A DNA stretch of 64,000 nucleotides from Mallotus nudiflorus (lineage: Eukaryota; Streptophyta; Magnoliopsida; Malpighiales; Euphorbiaceae), in assembly GCA_947683625.1 (NCBI GenBank), contig CANTUR010000124.1:372001-436000 (forward strand). Reading direction: 5' to 3'. Position numbers and translations under genes: made by a program. The notes under the pieces were generated by a model. It was given only the letters and a program-made list of their open reading frames with translations. It was not told where the DNA came from and searched no databases. Shown piece by piece: positions 10,848-23,699 of this stretch (position 1 is its first letter; every line of letters starts with the position of its first letter).

Positions 10848-13800
10848 TGTAATATCCCGAGTTTTTAAATATTTTTATACTGTATCGGGATATGCAGTGT
10901 TAATAATTTATATATATATATATTGATGATTATTTTCATGAGTTTGTTATTTATTAAGTCATTTTAATTATTTAAAAATATTTATGTAAAATTTTCTCGA
11001 GAATTTTATTTTCGGAGAAATTAAAATGTAAATAATTTAATATTAATTATTTTAAGTAATTTTACGAATTTGCATGAATCCATACATAATTTTAAAGTGC
11101 TAAATAAAATGTATATATGTACATTTATTTAAATTAGGGTTTAATTAATTAAATTAATTTTTATTATTTAGTTTTTGTATTAATTAATTAATAATATATG
11201 TGTATATGTGTATATATTATTAAAATATGTGTGTGGTGTATATTTAATGTGTGTGGGATTATATTATTATAATATATGGTATGGATATATATATATACAT
11301 ATATACATAAATTATATTCAAAAATCAAAAGTTTGATATATTAACAGTTTTACCATTTTCTGCATCTTTTTCCTCCCAACACATTTTCTTCCATTTCCAA
11401 CCATTTCCAGCTGATTTCTTTGCTGTCACTGTGCCTCTCATCTTTCCTCCTCCACCTCCAGTCATTTTCACCACCTGAAGCTCCCTTTTCCGGTGTGTTT
11501 TGGCCTGATTTTTTAAGGAGGCTGAAAATTAAAGTCAACTCCGATCAAGCCATTTCCGGCCACCAAATTCGACGCAACTGATCTCTATCTTCTCCTTGAG
11601 CTCCGGTGAGTGTGATTTCAAGCTTTATTTCACTTAATTTGGTCTAAAATTGCTTAGGTTTCAATTTCTTCATTTTAGCCATTTAGGGTTTCAAATTTTT
11701 TTTAGCTTCAATTTGATTGATTCATGAAAAATTCCTTTACAAAATTTGTTCCTGGAAGCTTAATCTACATGTTGTAATTTTTGTAGAATTTTTGGAATTT
11801 ATTTTAATTTTTGTGAATTTTTTATTATTTTATTAATATTTTCTAATTTTCGAAAATTAATTAATTAAATTATGAAATTGTGTTTTATGGTGATTATAGG
11901 TGTTGAAATGAATTATAGAAATTTATATGTAATTTTTGTGAATTTTTATATATTTATTTGGAATTTATTAAGTTTATGTAATTTTGAAAAATAGGGTTAA
12001 TCATGTGTTTAATTGAAATAAATTGGTTAATTGAGTATAATTATTGATATTATTGAAATATATGTTGGGAAAATTAATTTTGAGTAATTATATTATTTTT
12101 GGTGAATTTTTGGATTTATTTTAGTAAATATATATATATATATATATATGTATGGGTATTTGGGTAATTTTACACTAAATTGGCTAAAAATGTAATTAAA
12201 TCGGTTTTAATAATTATTTAGGGTATAAAATTATTTCTACAAATTATTTAGTATTTTTAACTAATTAAAATTATTTTTCGTAAATTATTTTCAAATTATA
12301 TGTATATTATACGATTTTTCTAAATAAATGAGTTTTTATTGATTTTTAATAAGTTTTAGGGCTAATTATGTAATTTGGAATTATAAAATGTATTTTTATT
12401 ACATAAGGGCATTTTCGATATTTTGTAATTATTCTGTGAATTGTGAATCTCGGTCGATGAATTGTAGTTTGGAATCCGATCGAGGGATTGTGATTGTGAA
12501 TTTGGTGTTATTCCGAAGTGTGTTTTCTTTGTAGGACCGGCTCTACTCTTTGAGTAGAGAGATATCCGTTTTACAGGGAAGGTTCTGCCGGATTTTCGAT
12601 AGAATTCTCGTAAAATGTGATGTCCGGTCAAATCCCTATTCTAATTATGTGTCTAAAATTCTAGATCGAGTTTTTAGAATTTTTGTTAAATTTATTCTGA
12701 TTCATGTTGTCATTTGTTTGTTTAGTTGCGCCGAAACCGAGGACTAACGGATCAGGCCTGCCGAGTTTATCTCGTGGAGCGCTAACATGTGAGTTATTAT
12801 ACTGTATATATATGCATTGCATATAGGATGCATAACTTAGGATTTTTCATTTTCATTATATGTTTAAATAGTAATTTAATTATAATATGATTTGGTATAT
12901 TTTCGGTTTATTTTTAGTATATCTTGATATATAAATGCTTATATATTTTCTATATATATTTAATATATCACTGGTATATTTAGAGTTTATTTTTGATATA
13001 TGTATGTTAGATATTTAGGTTTATGTTTGTTATAATTTAATATCTATATATGATTTAAATGTACATCGAACCATAATTATTTTATTAAATGATTAGTATA
13101 ATTTAGGTTAATTATTAAATAATTGCATATTATATTATAAACCTACACTTAAATTATTTTTAAGTTTATTTTTTTGTATATTTTTTATATATTTCCAAAT
13201 AAATACATGTTTTATTATTAAATTAAACCTAACACATTAGTGGTATATTTAGGGTTTATTTTTGATATATGCATGCTAGATAATTAGGTTTATTTTTAGT
13301 ATATTTATGAATATATGTTTAACCTAAACACATATTTAAATGAACATTTATACATAAATGTTTTATTAAATGATTTGTGTACTTAGGGCATATCTTTTGT
13401 ATATTTAAGTATATTTTTAAGAAAATGCATGTTATATTATTGTTATACATTTAAATTGTTTTTAACAATATTAATGATTTATCTTTAATTTATTTTATTT
13501 GACATATATATATATATGATTGGTTTTAGTATTATGAATATTGTTCTACATTAATTATTTTCCGAATGAATGATTTATTCCAAGTAAAGGATATCAATAG
13601 AACGTGCTTCATAGTAGGCAACACTAGGGCTGTGTACGTACTAGTGCGAAAGAATAGGGTTGAGTGAGAGTTAATTTTGGGTGATTACAATTGATTTGAT
13701 TGATTTGACTGAGATTAATGGTATGACAGATAGTGTGATTGCGGGGCCAATCACACTGATAATCAGACTGCTGGAGCTCGGTTGACTTAGTGTCTCGGGA

Positions 13801-14632
13801 CCAGTCTACTGTCCATAAGTGGATTGAATGATCTATTAGGTTGATTGAGATGTGAGGTGATAGATAGTGTGATTGCTGGAGCTCGGTTGATCAAGTGTCT
13901 CGGGGCCAATCACACTGACAGTCAGACTGCTGGAGCTCAGTCGAATTAATGTCTCGGGGCCAATCTACTATCCAGTTTGGAATAAGTGTTCTATTTGGAA
14001 TCAAGTGAGCTTGTATGGCAAGAGTGATGATGGGGTTGATTGGGGATTGCTATTATTAGGGTTCTATGGATCCTTCATGAATTAAAACAAACGTTTTCTA
14101 CATTTAGTATATTTATAAAGGCAGAGTTTGACATTCGTGTGAAATGTGTGTATATATATATATTTAAGAATGTCTGATTGTTATGGTTTAGTTTGCATGT
14201 ATATATAATTCACTTAGTGAGGTCTGACCCCCCTCAATTATTTTTTTCAAGAGATCCTATATCGTCAGACCTTAGTTGTAGAGTTCCTCGCCAGTGTTCT
14301 TCAGTCTCGACCATTTTATGCAAACATATATTTTGAATTCTGATTTATATTCTAGAAACTGCAGTAGTAGTGTTATTGTATCGGAAGAGTATTATATTGT
14401 TTTGATATTGTATACTCTGAAAAATGGTATTTGAAACTATACAACTATGTATTCGTTGATGAAAGGATTTGGAGTGTTTATTTTATATATTGATTTGAAA
14501 ATTTTTAATTCTATCGTACTTTTTATTTATTTATTGCATGATTTTATTTTTCGAAGGCTTGTTACAGGTTCCGGATTCGAAAGAATTCTCATTCCCTAGC
14601 GCCGGTCATGACTCCTAGTTTGGGTCGTGACA
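10848..14632 (+). mobile_element. Nested solo LTR (Tekay-like family), 3.8 kb
   Basis: It starts TGTAATATCCCGAG and ends GGGTCGTGACA, the exact termini of the family as seen in reverse in the young element. Flanking 5-mers are AATAC (10843-10847) and ATTAC (14633-14637), a target duplication with one mismatch. The older LTR continues on both sides. It is about 700 bases longer than the young LTRs, partly because the hairpin block is duplicated (13736-13820 and 13862-13975). Solo LTRs arise by recombination between the two LTRs of a full element. Confidence 0.85.
13736..13975 (+). repeat. Duplicated hairpin module block in the nested solo LTR
   Basis: The first block (13736-13820) has the stem GTGTGATTG joined to CAATCACAC with the loop core missing, followed by a full AGACTG/CAGTCT module. 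The second block (13862-13975) has both modules with full cores; its second stem is partly mismatched (AGACTG versus CAATCT). The spacer of about 40 bases contains no other recognisable feature. Confidence 0.65.
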
Positions 14633-14790
14633 ATTACTTTGGAATTAAGTGAGCTTGTGTGGCTAGTATAATATTTTGATTGAGGATGTGAATATTATGG
14701 TTTTATTTGATCTTTCATTTAAATAAATATTTTCTACATTTATTATATATATATAAAAGCAGGGTTTGACATCTGTGTGAAATGCATGTA

Positions 14791-14796
<6 letters not shown>

Positions 14797-14842
<46 letters not shown>
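14797..14842. repeat. (TA)n microsatellite
   Basis: About 46 bases of uninterrupted TA repeat lie inside the older LTR. A shorter TA run occupies the same place in related LTRs (near 14153 and 60000-60090), so the repeat grew from a tract already in the LTR family. Confidence 0.9.
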
Positions 14843-14846
<4 letters not shown>

Positions 14847-15263
14847 TATTATAACAATTCACTCAGTGAGGCTTGACTCACCTCAATATTTTTTTTAGGA
14901 AATTCCTCATCGTCAAACCTTAGTAGTAAACCTATACGCTGAATTTCTTCAATCTCGGTTAGATTATATAATTTATTTATCTGAACTTTTATTGTATTCT
15001 AGAAAACTGCAGTAATAGTGTATTGTATTAGTAGAATGTTACTTTATTAAGAAATCTATTTTTGAATATTGTATAAATATATTATTATTTTTGAAATTAC
15101 ATTTAAATATTTATTTTATATCGATTTAAGTTTTAATTCTGTCGTATATTTTATATTGTTTATTGCATGTTATGTTTTTTTTTTAAAACTTACTGCAGGT
15201 TAGAGATTCGAAACAATTCTCATTTTTTAGTGCCGATCATAACTCCCAATTTGGATCGTGATA

Positions 15264-17383
15264 TTTTTATCACTAATAAAATTAACATACTAAGGGTATT
15301 TCGATTTCTCCATTCAATTTGGTGTGGGGTCAAAATTGGATCCTCAACAATACCCAAAAGTTAACGTTGGACTTTAAAGATTTTTTTTTTTTATATATTA
15401 ATAGAAACTTTTACTTCCAAAATTCAATCATATATGACCTTATCTTATAAAACTCTTACAATTAAGTCCTACAAATTAAACCAAATTTTAATTTTAATAG
15501 TTAATTAATGATTTTTTATTTAAATTATTTAATAAAATTGATAAAATTTTTTTTATAAAAATATATATCACCTAACTATAAAGTTTTAAAAAATTTTAAG
15601 CTTACATAATAATATTTAGTAAAAATTTAAAAATTTTTGAAACTTAAAAATTTTAAAAACTTTAGAATCAAGTGATATATATGTGAAAAATTCATCAATT
15701 TTATTCATAATTTAATTTTAACAGTTCATTATTAAATTTTTTTTATCAATTTAATTTTAATAGTTGACTAACTAAAAATTATTTAAATTAATGATTAAAA
15801 TTGATGAATTTTTTTAAAAAATGTATATCATTTTATTGTTAAAGTTTAAAAAATTTTAGATTTATAAAAAATTTTAAATAAATTTTTAAGGAAAGTTAAA
15901 AAATAAAAAAAGTATGTAGATTAAAAATTTTCAATATTTTTATAATTAATGTTGATAAATATATATTAAAAATTTATTAGTCTAAAATTTTATTTGACCT
16001 ATAAGATATAATTATAAAAAAATTTTAAAATAAGATTCAATGATATAATTTTAAAAGAAAAAATTTCTATTACCAGAAAAAACTTTAAAGTCACTTCGGG
16101 CATAATTGTGGGTCAAATTTGACCCTTTGGCCATTTGGTGCGGTAGTGAAAGCCTTAAGTATGCACATTGAGATGTGGGATTCAGTTCCTATCCTCCCCA
16201 AACTGACTAATATACTACCAATATTAACGCTATTTCCAGAAAAGAAAAAAAAAAACTATTTCAATTATGAAAAAAAAAAATATTGATATAAACACATCCG
16301 TAGAAAACTGGGTTGGCAGCAAAACAGTGACCCGTGAGTGAACAGTAGGGTGCTGGTGACGCGTAGTTTTTCACTACTCTCTCAAGCAAGTAGTCTTAAC
16401 AATAAATATAAAATTTAAACAAGCAGGTGCAGACTGTCAGCCATTAAGAGAAGTGCAGAGACACACAAATTCTTGAATTTGAAGAGATCAACACTTTCCA
16501 ATAAAATGGATCAGATCTCCAAGATGAATCTTTATTGAACCTGGAAGTAGTCTTGCTTGACATCCTGTGAGGCCTGATTTCAATTAGAGGTAATATATTT
16601 CTTAGCATTTTCAATTATATGTGCTAATAAACAATGCAATTGTAATCCGAAGACCAAATGCAAATTATAAGCTTTCAGGAAGATGGAAATTAGGATTAGT
16701 GTCTGGACTCTGCCCTAAACTAAATGTCATTAGGCATGGCAGTTTTGAGTTTAGGTAAGTAACAAAATAGCTTACCTAAAGGCATTAAATATAGAAGCCA
16801 TCTGCCGTGAAACTGGCAGAAATTGTAATCATGCGTGTCACCATAACTTGGTAAAAGAAAAAGCCTAATGTAATGATGACAACTAATTTCAGAGAATCTA
16901 TGCATGCCTTAAAACAAGCTTCACAAGCCAAGGGCATGCATAATAATTTATTACTTTTAAAAGAAACCATGACACACTCCCACCTGCAGCAACAAGAAGA
17001 CTGCATATTAGTCCATCACAATGACTACATTTCTAGCCTCAATTTAAAAAAAAAAAAAAAAGTCCTGAATTTAAGGGTAATCACGGATAGATTTTAATGG
17101 CTACTCCTGATGTTGGGTTCTCCATATCAAACATGTTTAGGCCAAAATGTTTCAGAAAGTTCTTCCATTTTCAAGATTGTACGGTACCTCCATTTCTCAA
17201 CCTTTGAACAACTCTGTCACCAGTTTTACAATTTCAATGACAAAGAATGTGTCACCTCTTACATTGGAAGATAATCAAGCAAGAGATTAACAACAGAGTT
17301 GATGGTACACTTGAATTGCTGAAGAAATCATACATCGCTTTATAACAATATAAGCAGCCATGTGGACAAGAAAAAATGTTACC
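15264..17383. other. AT-rich intergenic stretch, no gene found
   Basis: Positions 15264-16090 are very AT-rich with many short inverted motifs (TTTTAAAAA, AATTTT), like decayed transposon DNA. Positions 16090-17100 have more even composition but no convincing ORF. The 225-base frame at 16873 shows no recognisable domain. The last 250 bases probably hold the 3' UTR of the NUP35-like gene on -. Confidence 0.5.
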
Positions 17384-20368
17384 CTAAATGCCAAACATCA
17401 CATCAAAGATTTTGGACACTACAGACTTGGCTGGGGAAGCAATGGCACCCCCTGTCTGCTGGGCACTGCCACTGCTACTTTGAAGATGGTAGGGGGAAGA
17501 AGAAGCTCCTGCTGTTTTAAATTGTGAGCTTCTAGAAGATGGCGGTGGGGGTAAGGTCATGAATCCCTGATTGTTCAGTCTTTCATTCAAAGCCTGGCGT
17601 TGCACCGAATCTACTGGCTTCACGCCAACTATTAGTACCCAGTTTATTTGCATTCCATTCTTGCTGAGAGCCTTCTGAGCATCAAATCGACTCTGCATTA
17701 ACAATGACAGGCCAGTTCATAAACAAGTTAGTTCTAATATTATGTCTCAGCAGACACCCAAAATGTCACATCTTAACATGGTAATGACAACCAGCAAATT
17801 TCATGCCTGCTTGCCAATACAGCCTCGGTAAAACCTAAAAGTTTCACAAGTGTACACCAATGATTAAACTATATTTAAGATTGCTCAATAGAGTATAAGC
17901 TGTGATAAATTTGTAAAGATGCTGAAAAGGGAGAAAAAATAAGGAAAAAAATGGCAGCTTCAGTAGTTACTCAGTCCTATAGTTAAAATTGCATTCATAT
18001 CAAAGTGATTTCAAAGAAATGGAAAAGGTAATCTGAGAGCATTTGGATATTTATTCATCGTTCTCTATTCTTTTGAAGTATATGAACCCTTAAGCACAAA
18101 CCAGTCAAATAGTCAAACCTGCCAATTAAAACCAAGCAAACTGTTGCACTGAGAAATGTCAACCAAAATCATGTCAAATGCCACAGATCAAACGGGTTAA
18201 AAAATTAGCATAAAGATTAAATTTCCATAACTATGATGTTTTAGACAAGACCGCAAGGTCATGCATGCTTGGGTGATTGCAACTGTCGGTGAAAGCACAC
18301 GAGCTTAGCTTAAAAAAAATGCATGACATGCATATAAACTTCCATGGTTGACAGATGATGAAATTTCTGAAGTGAAGAGCCCTAGTTCTCACAAAATTAG
18401 CAGAATATGGATCACTATACATAACATTGATATTGTGCTCAGCCTCTTGGAGTTTTCAGTTCCCAATTGTTTCACATTATTTACTTAAACTGTCAACCTT
18501 TAGGCCTGCATTACAAGTTTCTGACAAGTGACAAGTAGAAATAGCATGCCCTTAAACTGACAATTTGATGTCAGTGCCAGTCCATGTGAAGAGTTGCAAC
18601 AAACACAAGATAAATTATGATTTTACTTTAAACAAAAGAAATCACGAAGTCCCAACATCAAATTACATTAAGAAGAATTAGAACTACAACCTGATAAAGA
18701 ATGTGCATCCAGTTAGCATCCTTTGGACCAGGAACATGTTTCAAGATCACACCACATTTCTCAAACTCCCGTAAAACCAAATTGGTATCAGCAGGAGAGA
18801 ACCTGCAGAGAAATTTTCAGGATTAGAGGTATAGATCTACAACCTTGAACCCAAAAAAAATGTAATAACATGAGAATTCTAATCTTGCAAAATAAGTAAA
18901 ACAAGACAAAATATACATAGCTTTATTGAACTTATATTTCTCTCCACTAAAGCTGACATGTACTAGTATCATATCCATGATTTAGATTTTGGAGTAATAC
19001 GATGTTTCATGTAATTCTTTTTTTTTTTTTTTTAGTTTCATCAATTCAATCCATCTCTAACGTATGGCTTGGCAAGACAAATATAGTTAATCAACAAGTA
19101 TTAGAAATTTCATGTGTAGGTTTCCCTTAACATGTGTATCCTCCAATGCTTTAGTGAGTATCATAGAGTACAGCACTTACGAGATCTTTGTAATACTTGA
19201 AAGATGAATATCTACCCAATTTGGAGGAGTACACATCAAGATATATATAAGCTCACCCAGTGCAAAAAAAGCTCTCTGACTTAGTGTGTACATATATATA
19301 TATATATATATATGCTCACCCAGTGCAAAAAAAGCTTTCCAACTTAGGATAGGAATAGGGAGAGAATGGGTGCATATTCATGCAGCCTTCCTCTTGCATT
19401 TTTGCAAGGAGATTGTTTCCTCACCTCAAACCCATGAACTCAAGGTCACCAAAGGACTAACCTTACCAATTGCACCAATACACGCCCTCAAGATAAAATA
19501 TTAGAATTTTGACAACCCATTTAAAATAACTATGAATTGTTTTCCAATTCCATCACCGCAGCTAAGATCATCCTAATAAAATGCTACTAGATTTATATTA
19601 TTTGCAGCTTTGTAAAATGAAAAATGTGCAAACCGAACATTGAGAATACTACAGGTCTATGCCAAAGCAAAGATCACAGCCAAAACAATGCTAAAAAAAT
19701 TGGCAAACAAATAGTGAATAAAGATATCACAGATAAGATAACAAAATACTAAAATAAGTGCACTACAAAAGAGAGACAAGGGCATACCCATAGACAGTTA
19801 CCCATTCTTCCTCATCGAGGTTTCCAGCAGGCAAACTATTCCTCTGAATCTCTGGCCTTGCAACTTCCCTAGGTGGTGGAAGTACGAGCAAAGCACCAGG
19901 CTGGACCACGCCATCAACAGGAGAACCTTTGCCCTTATCTTCTTGCTCAACACTAGTAGCCTTAGCAGGTGACCACCAATTAAAACTTGCCGAACCCTGT
20001 TGACTCTGATGCCCACTCATCAAAGCAAACGAAGTACTTGCCTCTGGTTTACTTTTAGCTGGAGTCATAAACTCCCTCCCAGAAACTTGTACCGGAGTTC
20101 TCGGGTCCGATTTAGCCTCAGGTGATAAAGGGTAATCAGGAACCCCAGACTCAGGGGAAAAATCCGATCGATCTTCTAATGTATACATAGGAGGAGGGGG
20201 TGGAAGATCCGAACCCCCAAAATTTTCGCGCCAAAGAGCAGATACTGCCGCGGCTTGGCCAGGGCTTGAGAATTTGCCTTTACGAGCAGATACTGGTGAT
20301 GCTAAATCCTGGTAAAGCAATGACCTACCCCCAGATGATTTGGGAGTTCTATTCACTAAAGTACTCAT
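17384..20368 (-). CDS. NUP35: Nucleoporin NUP35-like (MPPN/RRM family), three coding exons
   Basis: The coding exons on - are 20368-19788, 18802-18691 and 17692-17384, with GT-AG introns and matching phases, giving 333 aa. NUP35 (Nup53 family) is an inner-ring nuclear pore protein. The N-terminal half is Ser/Pro/Gly-rich with FG-poor linker character (MSTLVNRTPKSSGG, SPGQAAAVSALWRENFGG). The RRM-like fold of the family begins at WVTVYGF, which crosses the first junction, and runs through SPADTNLVLREFEKCG (exon 2) and ALSKNGMQINWVLIVGVKPVD (exon 3). The C-terminus KIFDVMFGI fits the amphipathic membrane-binding tail of the family. Codon GG|G is split at the first junction and the second is at CAG|AGT. 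An AAACCCTAA telo-box near 20630 suits a housekeeping promoter. The copy appears intact. Confidence 0.93.
17693..18690 (-). other. NUP35 intron 2
   Basis: This 998-base intron starts GTTGTAG on - after the exon ending CTTTATCAG and ends TTAATGCAG. It contains no ORF or repeat of note. Confidence 0.85.
18803..19787 (-). other. NUP35 intron 1
   Basis: This 985-base intron begins GTATGCCC on - and ends TTCTCTGCAG. Near 19235-19340 it carries a short duplicated motif (GCTCACCCAGTGCAAAAAAAGC at 19251 and 19314) flanking a (TA)n tract, probably a small microsatellite-linked duplication. Confidence 0.85.
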
Positions 20369-20700
20369 TTAAACAATTTCCCTTTCAAAGAAAAATGCAA
20401 CCACCTTTACCATATAACAGCAAAATAGAAAACAAAAGTTAGCATTTTCTCAGGAAACAAACAGAGATTTTGCTGCTTACAATAGAATTGAAGTTTTCTT
20501 TATATCGGAAACGAGAGAGAAAACAACATACCTGTTGAATTTAGGGTTTTTTTTATGTATAATTTTCCCTCAAAAAAAAAAAAAACCTGAGAAGGAAGCT
20601 TTCTCTGTGTCAAAAATGGAGAATTTCTCAAACCCTAAACCCTCGATCCGATGTACTTCAAATTTTTAGCTCCTGATTCGTTATATTTAAATGACGAAAA
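20369..20700 (-). promoter_or_regulatory. NUP35 5' UTR and promoter region
   Basis: A possible 5'-UTR intron donor CAG|GTATGTTG lies at 20532/20531, with a weak acceptor near 20382. CCCTAAA-type telo-box motifs occur at about 20545 and 20629. No good TATA box was found, which is usual for housekeeping genes. Confidence 0.4.
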
Positions 20701-21010
20701 TAACCTCACTTATTGTCGTTTGTTGCGGTTTGGCTTGGGCCTTCTAAGCTCGTCTTTGAAGTCAGGCGACCGTTATTTGGACAAAAGATTGGCGACAAAA
20801 ATTAGTCACTATCACTACACGTCACAAATATTTCAGCGGAAATTTTTGCGGCGCTACAATTAGCGACTAAAGTCAATCGGTTGAATAATATTAGGCGACG
20901 AAATTTTGTCGGATTTTAGTACTCTATAAAGCATGCCATCCAAATAATTAAGCAAAAATAGAGGATTGGTCGCAAAAAATTAACATTGGCGACGAATATT
21001 CCAAAATCAT
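20700..21010. repeat. GCGAC-motif transposon relic
   Basis: Motifs GCGACAAAAATT, GCGACTAAAG, GCGACGAAATTTTG and GCGACGAATATT recur at 20788, 20863, 20893 and 20989. The inverted form (GTCGCAAAA) is at 20968. Repeated GCGAC boxes are typical of the ends of some plant DNA transposons, but no full terminal repeat pair could be defined. Confidence 0.3.
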
Positions 21011-21234
21011 CTAACATTACAGTGCTTAGTTCACTATAAAAAATTACATTGGCATGGGAGGTGAGATCCACAATACTTCTAAAGCATAAACCTTCTAATA
21101 CTAATTATAATTGCAAACATTACAAATTTCAAGCTATTTTACAGCTTGATTATTTTTAATAAACAAACAGTCATAATTCAAAGTTTTTAATTAAATATAC
21201 ATAGCGATAGTAATCTATTTCTCTCTAAAAAACA

Positions 21235-21926
21235 TCAAAATGGAGCTGAAAGGGGTTCCTTAATATTTATTTGAACTGGAGATTCCACGTTACTTGTGTT
21301 GATTGAGCATTGACAAGGACTCTCTAAACGATCAACAATATGCTCTTGATCATCTTCTTGATGTCCATTTTCCTCTATTGGTTCCATTTCCTTCACTGGA
21401 CTCAACTCCTGCACAGACAAAATTTATAAAAGGTTTAAGTTAATTAATATTGAAAAATTTACTCATGCAGTCCACCTACAGTACTGGCCAATTAATAGTG
21501 TTTTTAGTGACAAATATACCTTGACAAATATAGTGGATGCTTCTCCTGGTTCCAGCTTTTGAACAGCATCTGCTGCCACCTCCTGCACGTATGAAATAAA
21601 ACAAGAATACCCATTTATTTAAGGGCGATGATGATTCAGTTTGATCATGCACAGGGCAGATGAACACCCTTTTTCTCAAGCAAGTAAATCTTTATGACCC
21701 AGAAGAGCAAACAAGAAGAAGAGCAAAGAGAATTAAAAAAAGGACAATTTCAAACATTTAGTAGCATTAATATTATTTGCATGCTCATTAATTATTACAC
21801 CAATTTTTCAAAGAAAATTAGCATAGGTTAAATAGTGGAATTGAGCAAGATTACCCTAGCTTGGAAGAGCTGGCCTTGGCTCAAGGTACGAGGCTCCAAT
21901 TCAATAGAGCAACAAGCATTAGCCAT
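21235..21926 (-). CDS. Small unrecognised protein, three exons, 102 aa
   Basis: Exons on - are 21926-21855 (24 codons), 21582-21520 (21 codons) and 21408-21235 (57 codons plus stop). All introns are phase 0 with clean GT-AG ends (AGG|GTAATC, GCACAG-type acceptors, AAG|GTATAT). The protein starts MANACCSIELEPRTLSQGQ, continues EVAADAVQKLEPGEASTIF and ends with an acidic tail (EENGHQEDDQEHIVDR). There is no signal peptide or membrane segment. I do not recognise the family. The spliced frame is open throughout, which supports a real gene, and a small plant-specific protein is likely. Confidence 0.65.
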
Positions 21927-22680
21927 AGAAGATTATGAACAAACAGAAATCTGAAAAGCATGCAAGTTGGATTATAGCCCATCACCTGAACCAATTAATG
22001 GTATGCTATTATCGCTGTTGTTCATACTTCCACTTGTCTCTATAAGTACTACTAAGAAACACCATAAAAACTGTTGATATTTTTCATCTTTTAGTCACGG
22101 ATTATTGTAGCATGAATTTGACTATAAAACTTGAGGTTCTAAACAAAAGCGTCTCATCTTTCTCTCATTCACTTCTCGTGCTCTTGTGCTTATCAAGGGT
22201 TCACGAGGTGAATTCCACTTTCTGGTTTCTATACTATTATGAATTCATGGACCCTTTTCGATTTTTCTTATGGTTGATATTAATCAATTTATGTGGTTAG
22301 CATGACAGGATAACGTTATATCTTGAATGCAAAAACGGTCTGATTGATATCTTCATTAATTCAATTCTCTAGTATCATTTCCAGCAATGTTTATGGTAAT
22401 TTATTAATTTATCTAAACAAATACCAAAATATTGGAGTAGTGTGAATTGGCCTAAAACTAAAAAAACAACTCTTTACTCATAGTGAAAAACTGAGTCCCA
22501 TAGGTTTCTCTAAAGAATTGCTTGGGGGAATTTTTTTTTTAATTGAAATGTACTGTACAATAGGGGCACTATTCCCTTTTTAATTGATGATAACAATACT
22601 TAAATTCTGCATTTGAGAATGTTCTTAAAAAAAATTACTATTTAATTACTTATCATTGATAATTTTTTTTTTAACACATA
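21927..22680. other. Intergenic, probable promoter of the 102-aa gene
   Basis: This mixed AT-rich sequence lies upstream of the small gene. The TCTCTATAAGTACTAC segment near 22038 reads on +, the opposite strand. No ORF above 62 codons is credible. Confidence 0.35.
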
Positions 22681-22897
22681 ATACAGGTCCGGTGAACCTA
22701 TGCCATTAAGCAAGAGCGGCTAGGCAATTTCGAATAGTTTGTATGAAACAAAAACTTGACACGATGCAATCTGGCTAGCTACTACTAAGGCAGGTATAAA
22801 TACAAATCTAGCATTATAATATGCATAAAAAATTTTGGTCAAATTGAGGCTCGAACTTTATAGAAACATTACAAGGACTAAATTTTGATATATACAT

Positions 22898-22995
22898 AGT
22901 CAAGGAGATGAACTAGAGCCTAGTAAGAGTAAGGGAAGAAACCAACAGTCAAGGAGATGAACTTGAGCCTAGTAAGAGTAAGAGAAGAAACCAAC
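22898..22995. repeat. Tandem duplication, 2 x 49 bp
   Basis: The unit beginning AGTCAAGGAGATGAACT and ending AGAAACCAAC occurs at 22898-22946 and 22947-22995, differing at two positions. It lies beside the region below and may mark the edge of a transposon. Confidence 0.9.
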
Positions 22996-22997
22996 TA

Positions 22998-23660
22998 GGC
23001 CTGGCCACGGTTCATGAACTGTCCATTTTGGTTCATGAATCGACAATTTACAATTTCAGAGTTAGTATAATTGGACTGGAATCGGGAATAGGAACATTCT
23101 AGTTCAAACCGGCCGATTCCAATTTTAAACCAATTCAATTTGGTATAATTTTTTTTTATATCATAAAGTTGAAATAAAAATTTATTATGATATTTTAATA
23201 ATTTATTTTTTTAGTTAAAAATAAAATATAAAAAATAAAAAATTATATTTTACTTTAACTAGTTAATTTTAAATATTCAAAAAGATAGAAATAAAATTAT
23301 TTTATATTAATTTTTATATAATATTGGTTGAAATAAAAAATTTTACAATATATATATATATATATAAGTTCTGATTTGAAACTAGAATAAACGGTTTGGA
23401 ACCATCGGTTCATGGTTCCATCTAGAGAGAAACTGGTTCTGAATCGGTTCTTTCACGGTTTTGGATCGATTTAACTCAAGTTCTGAATTTGACCAGTTCT
23501 GATTCGGTTTTGACCGAGTCAGTTTCAATTCCGATTCAATTTTGCCAAACTAATTTCAGACCAAACTAATTTTAAACTGGAACTAGAACTGGCCGATTCA
23601 AACCCTAAACTAGAACTGAAATTGAAACTTCCAGTTCAGAGTCTGAATTGGCTTGTGATC
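22998..23660. repeat. GGTTC-rich degenerate transposon-like region
   Basis: From CTAGGCCTGGCCACGGTTC to about 23660 the sequence repeats GGTTC, GAACC, ATTCC and GGTTTGAACC-like words in both orientations, with an AT-rich centre. This is characteristic of small hAT-like or MITE relics in plants. The ends pair only loosely, so the class is tentative. Confidence 0.35.
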
Positions 23661-23699
23661 AGCGTAAACTAAACGATCATCTTGAGATGCTTATGCCCA

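Larger units (their letters stand above)
8393..15263 (+). mobile_element. Old Tekay-like solo LTR, split by a nested solo LTR
   Basis: The copy starts TGTGTATTTTAAAT at 8393 and contains the family landmark ATATGCAGTGTTAATAA at 8426. It continues to 10847, is interrupted, and resumes at 14633 to end TTGGATCGTGATA at 15263, where the family end is GGTCGTGACA. Landmarks shared with the young copy at 48.5-59.7 kb include the TAGAATTCTCGTAAAACGT segment near 10060, the GGATATCAATAAAACGTGCT segment near 10594, the hairpin module at 10721-10826 and the CACTCAGTGAGG segment near 14859. No pol sequence remains. Flanking 5-mers do not match, so the outer borders are approximate. Confidence 0.7.

Noticed and set aside
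16905..16945. Short inverted repeat (GCATGCCTT / AAGGGCATGC) as a microRNA precursor
   Set aside because: The stem is only about 11 bases with no longer pairing around it, and no known microRNA sequence is seen.
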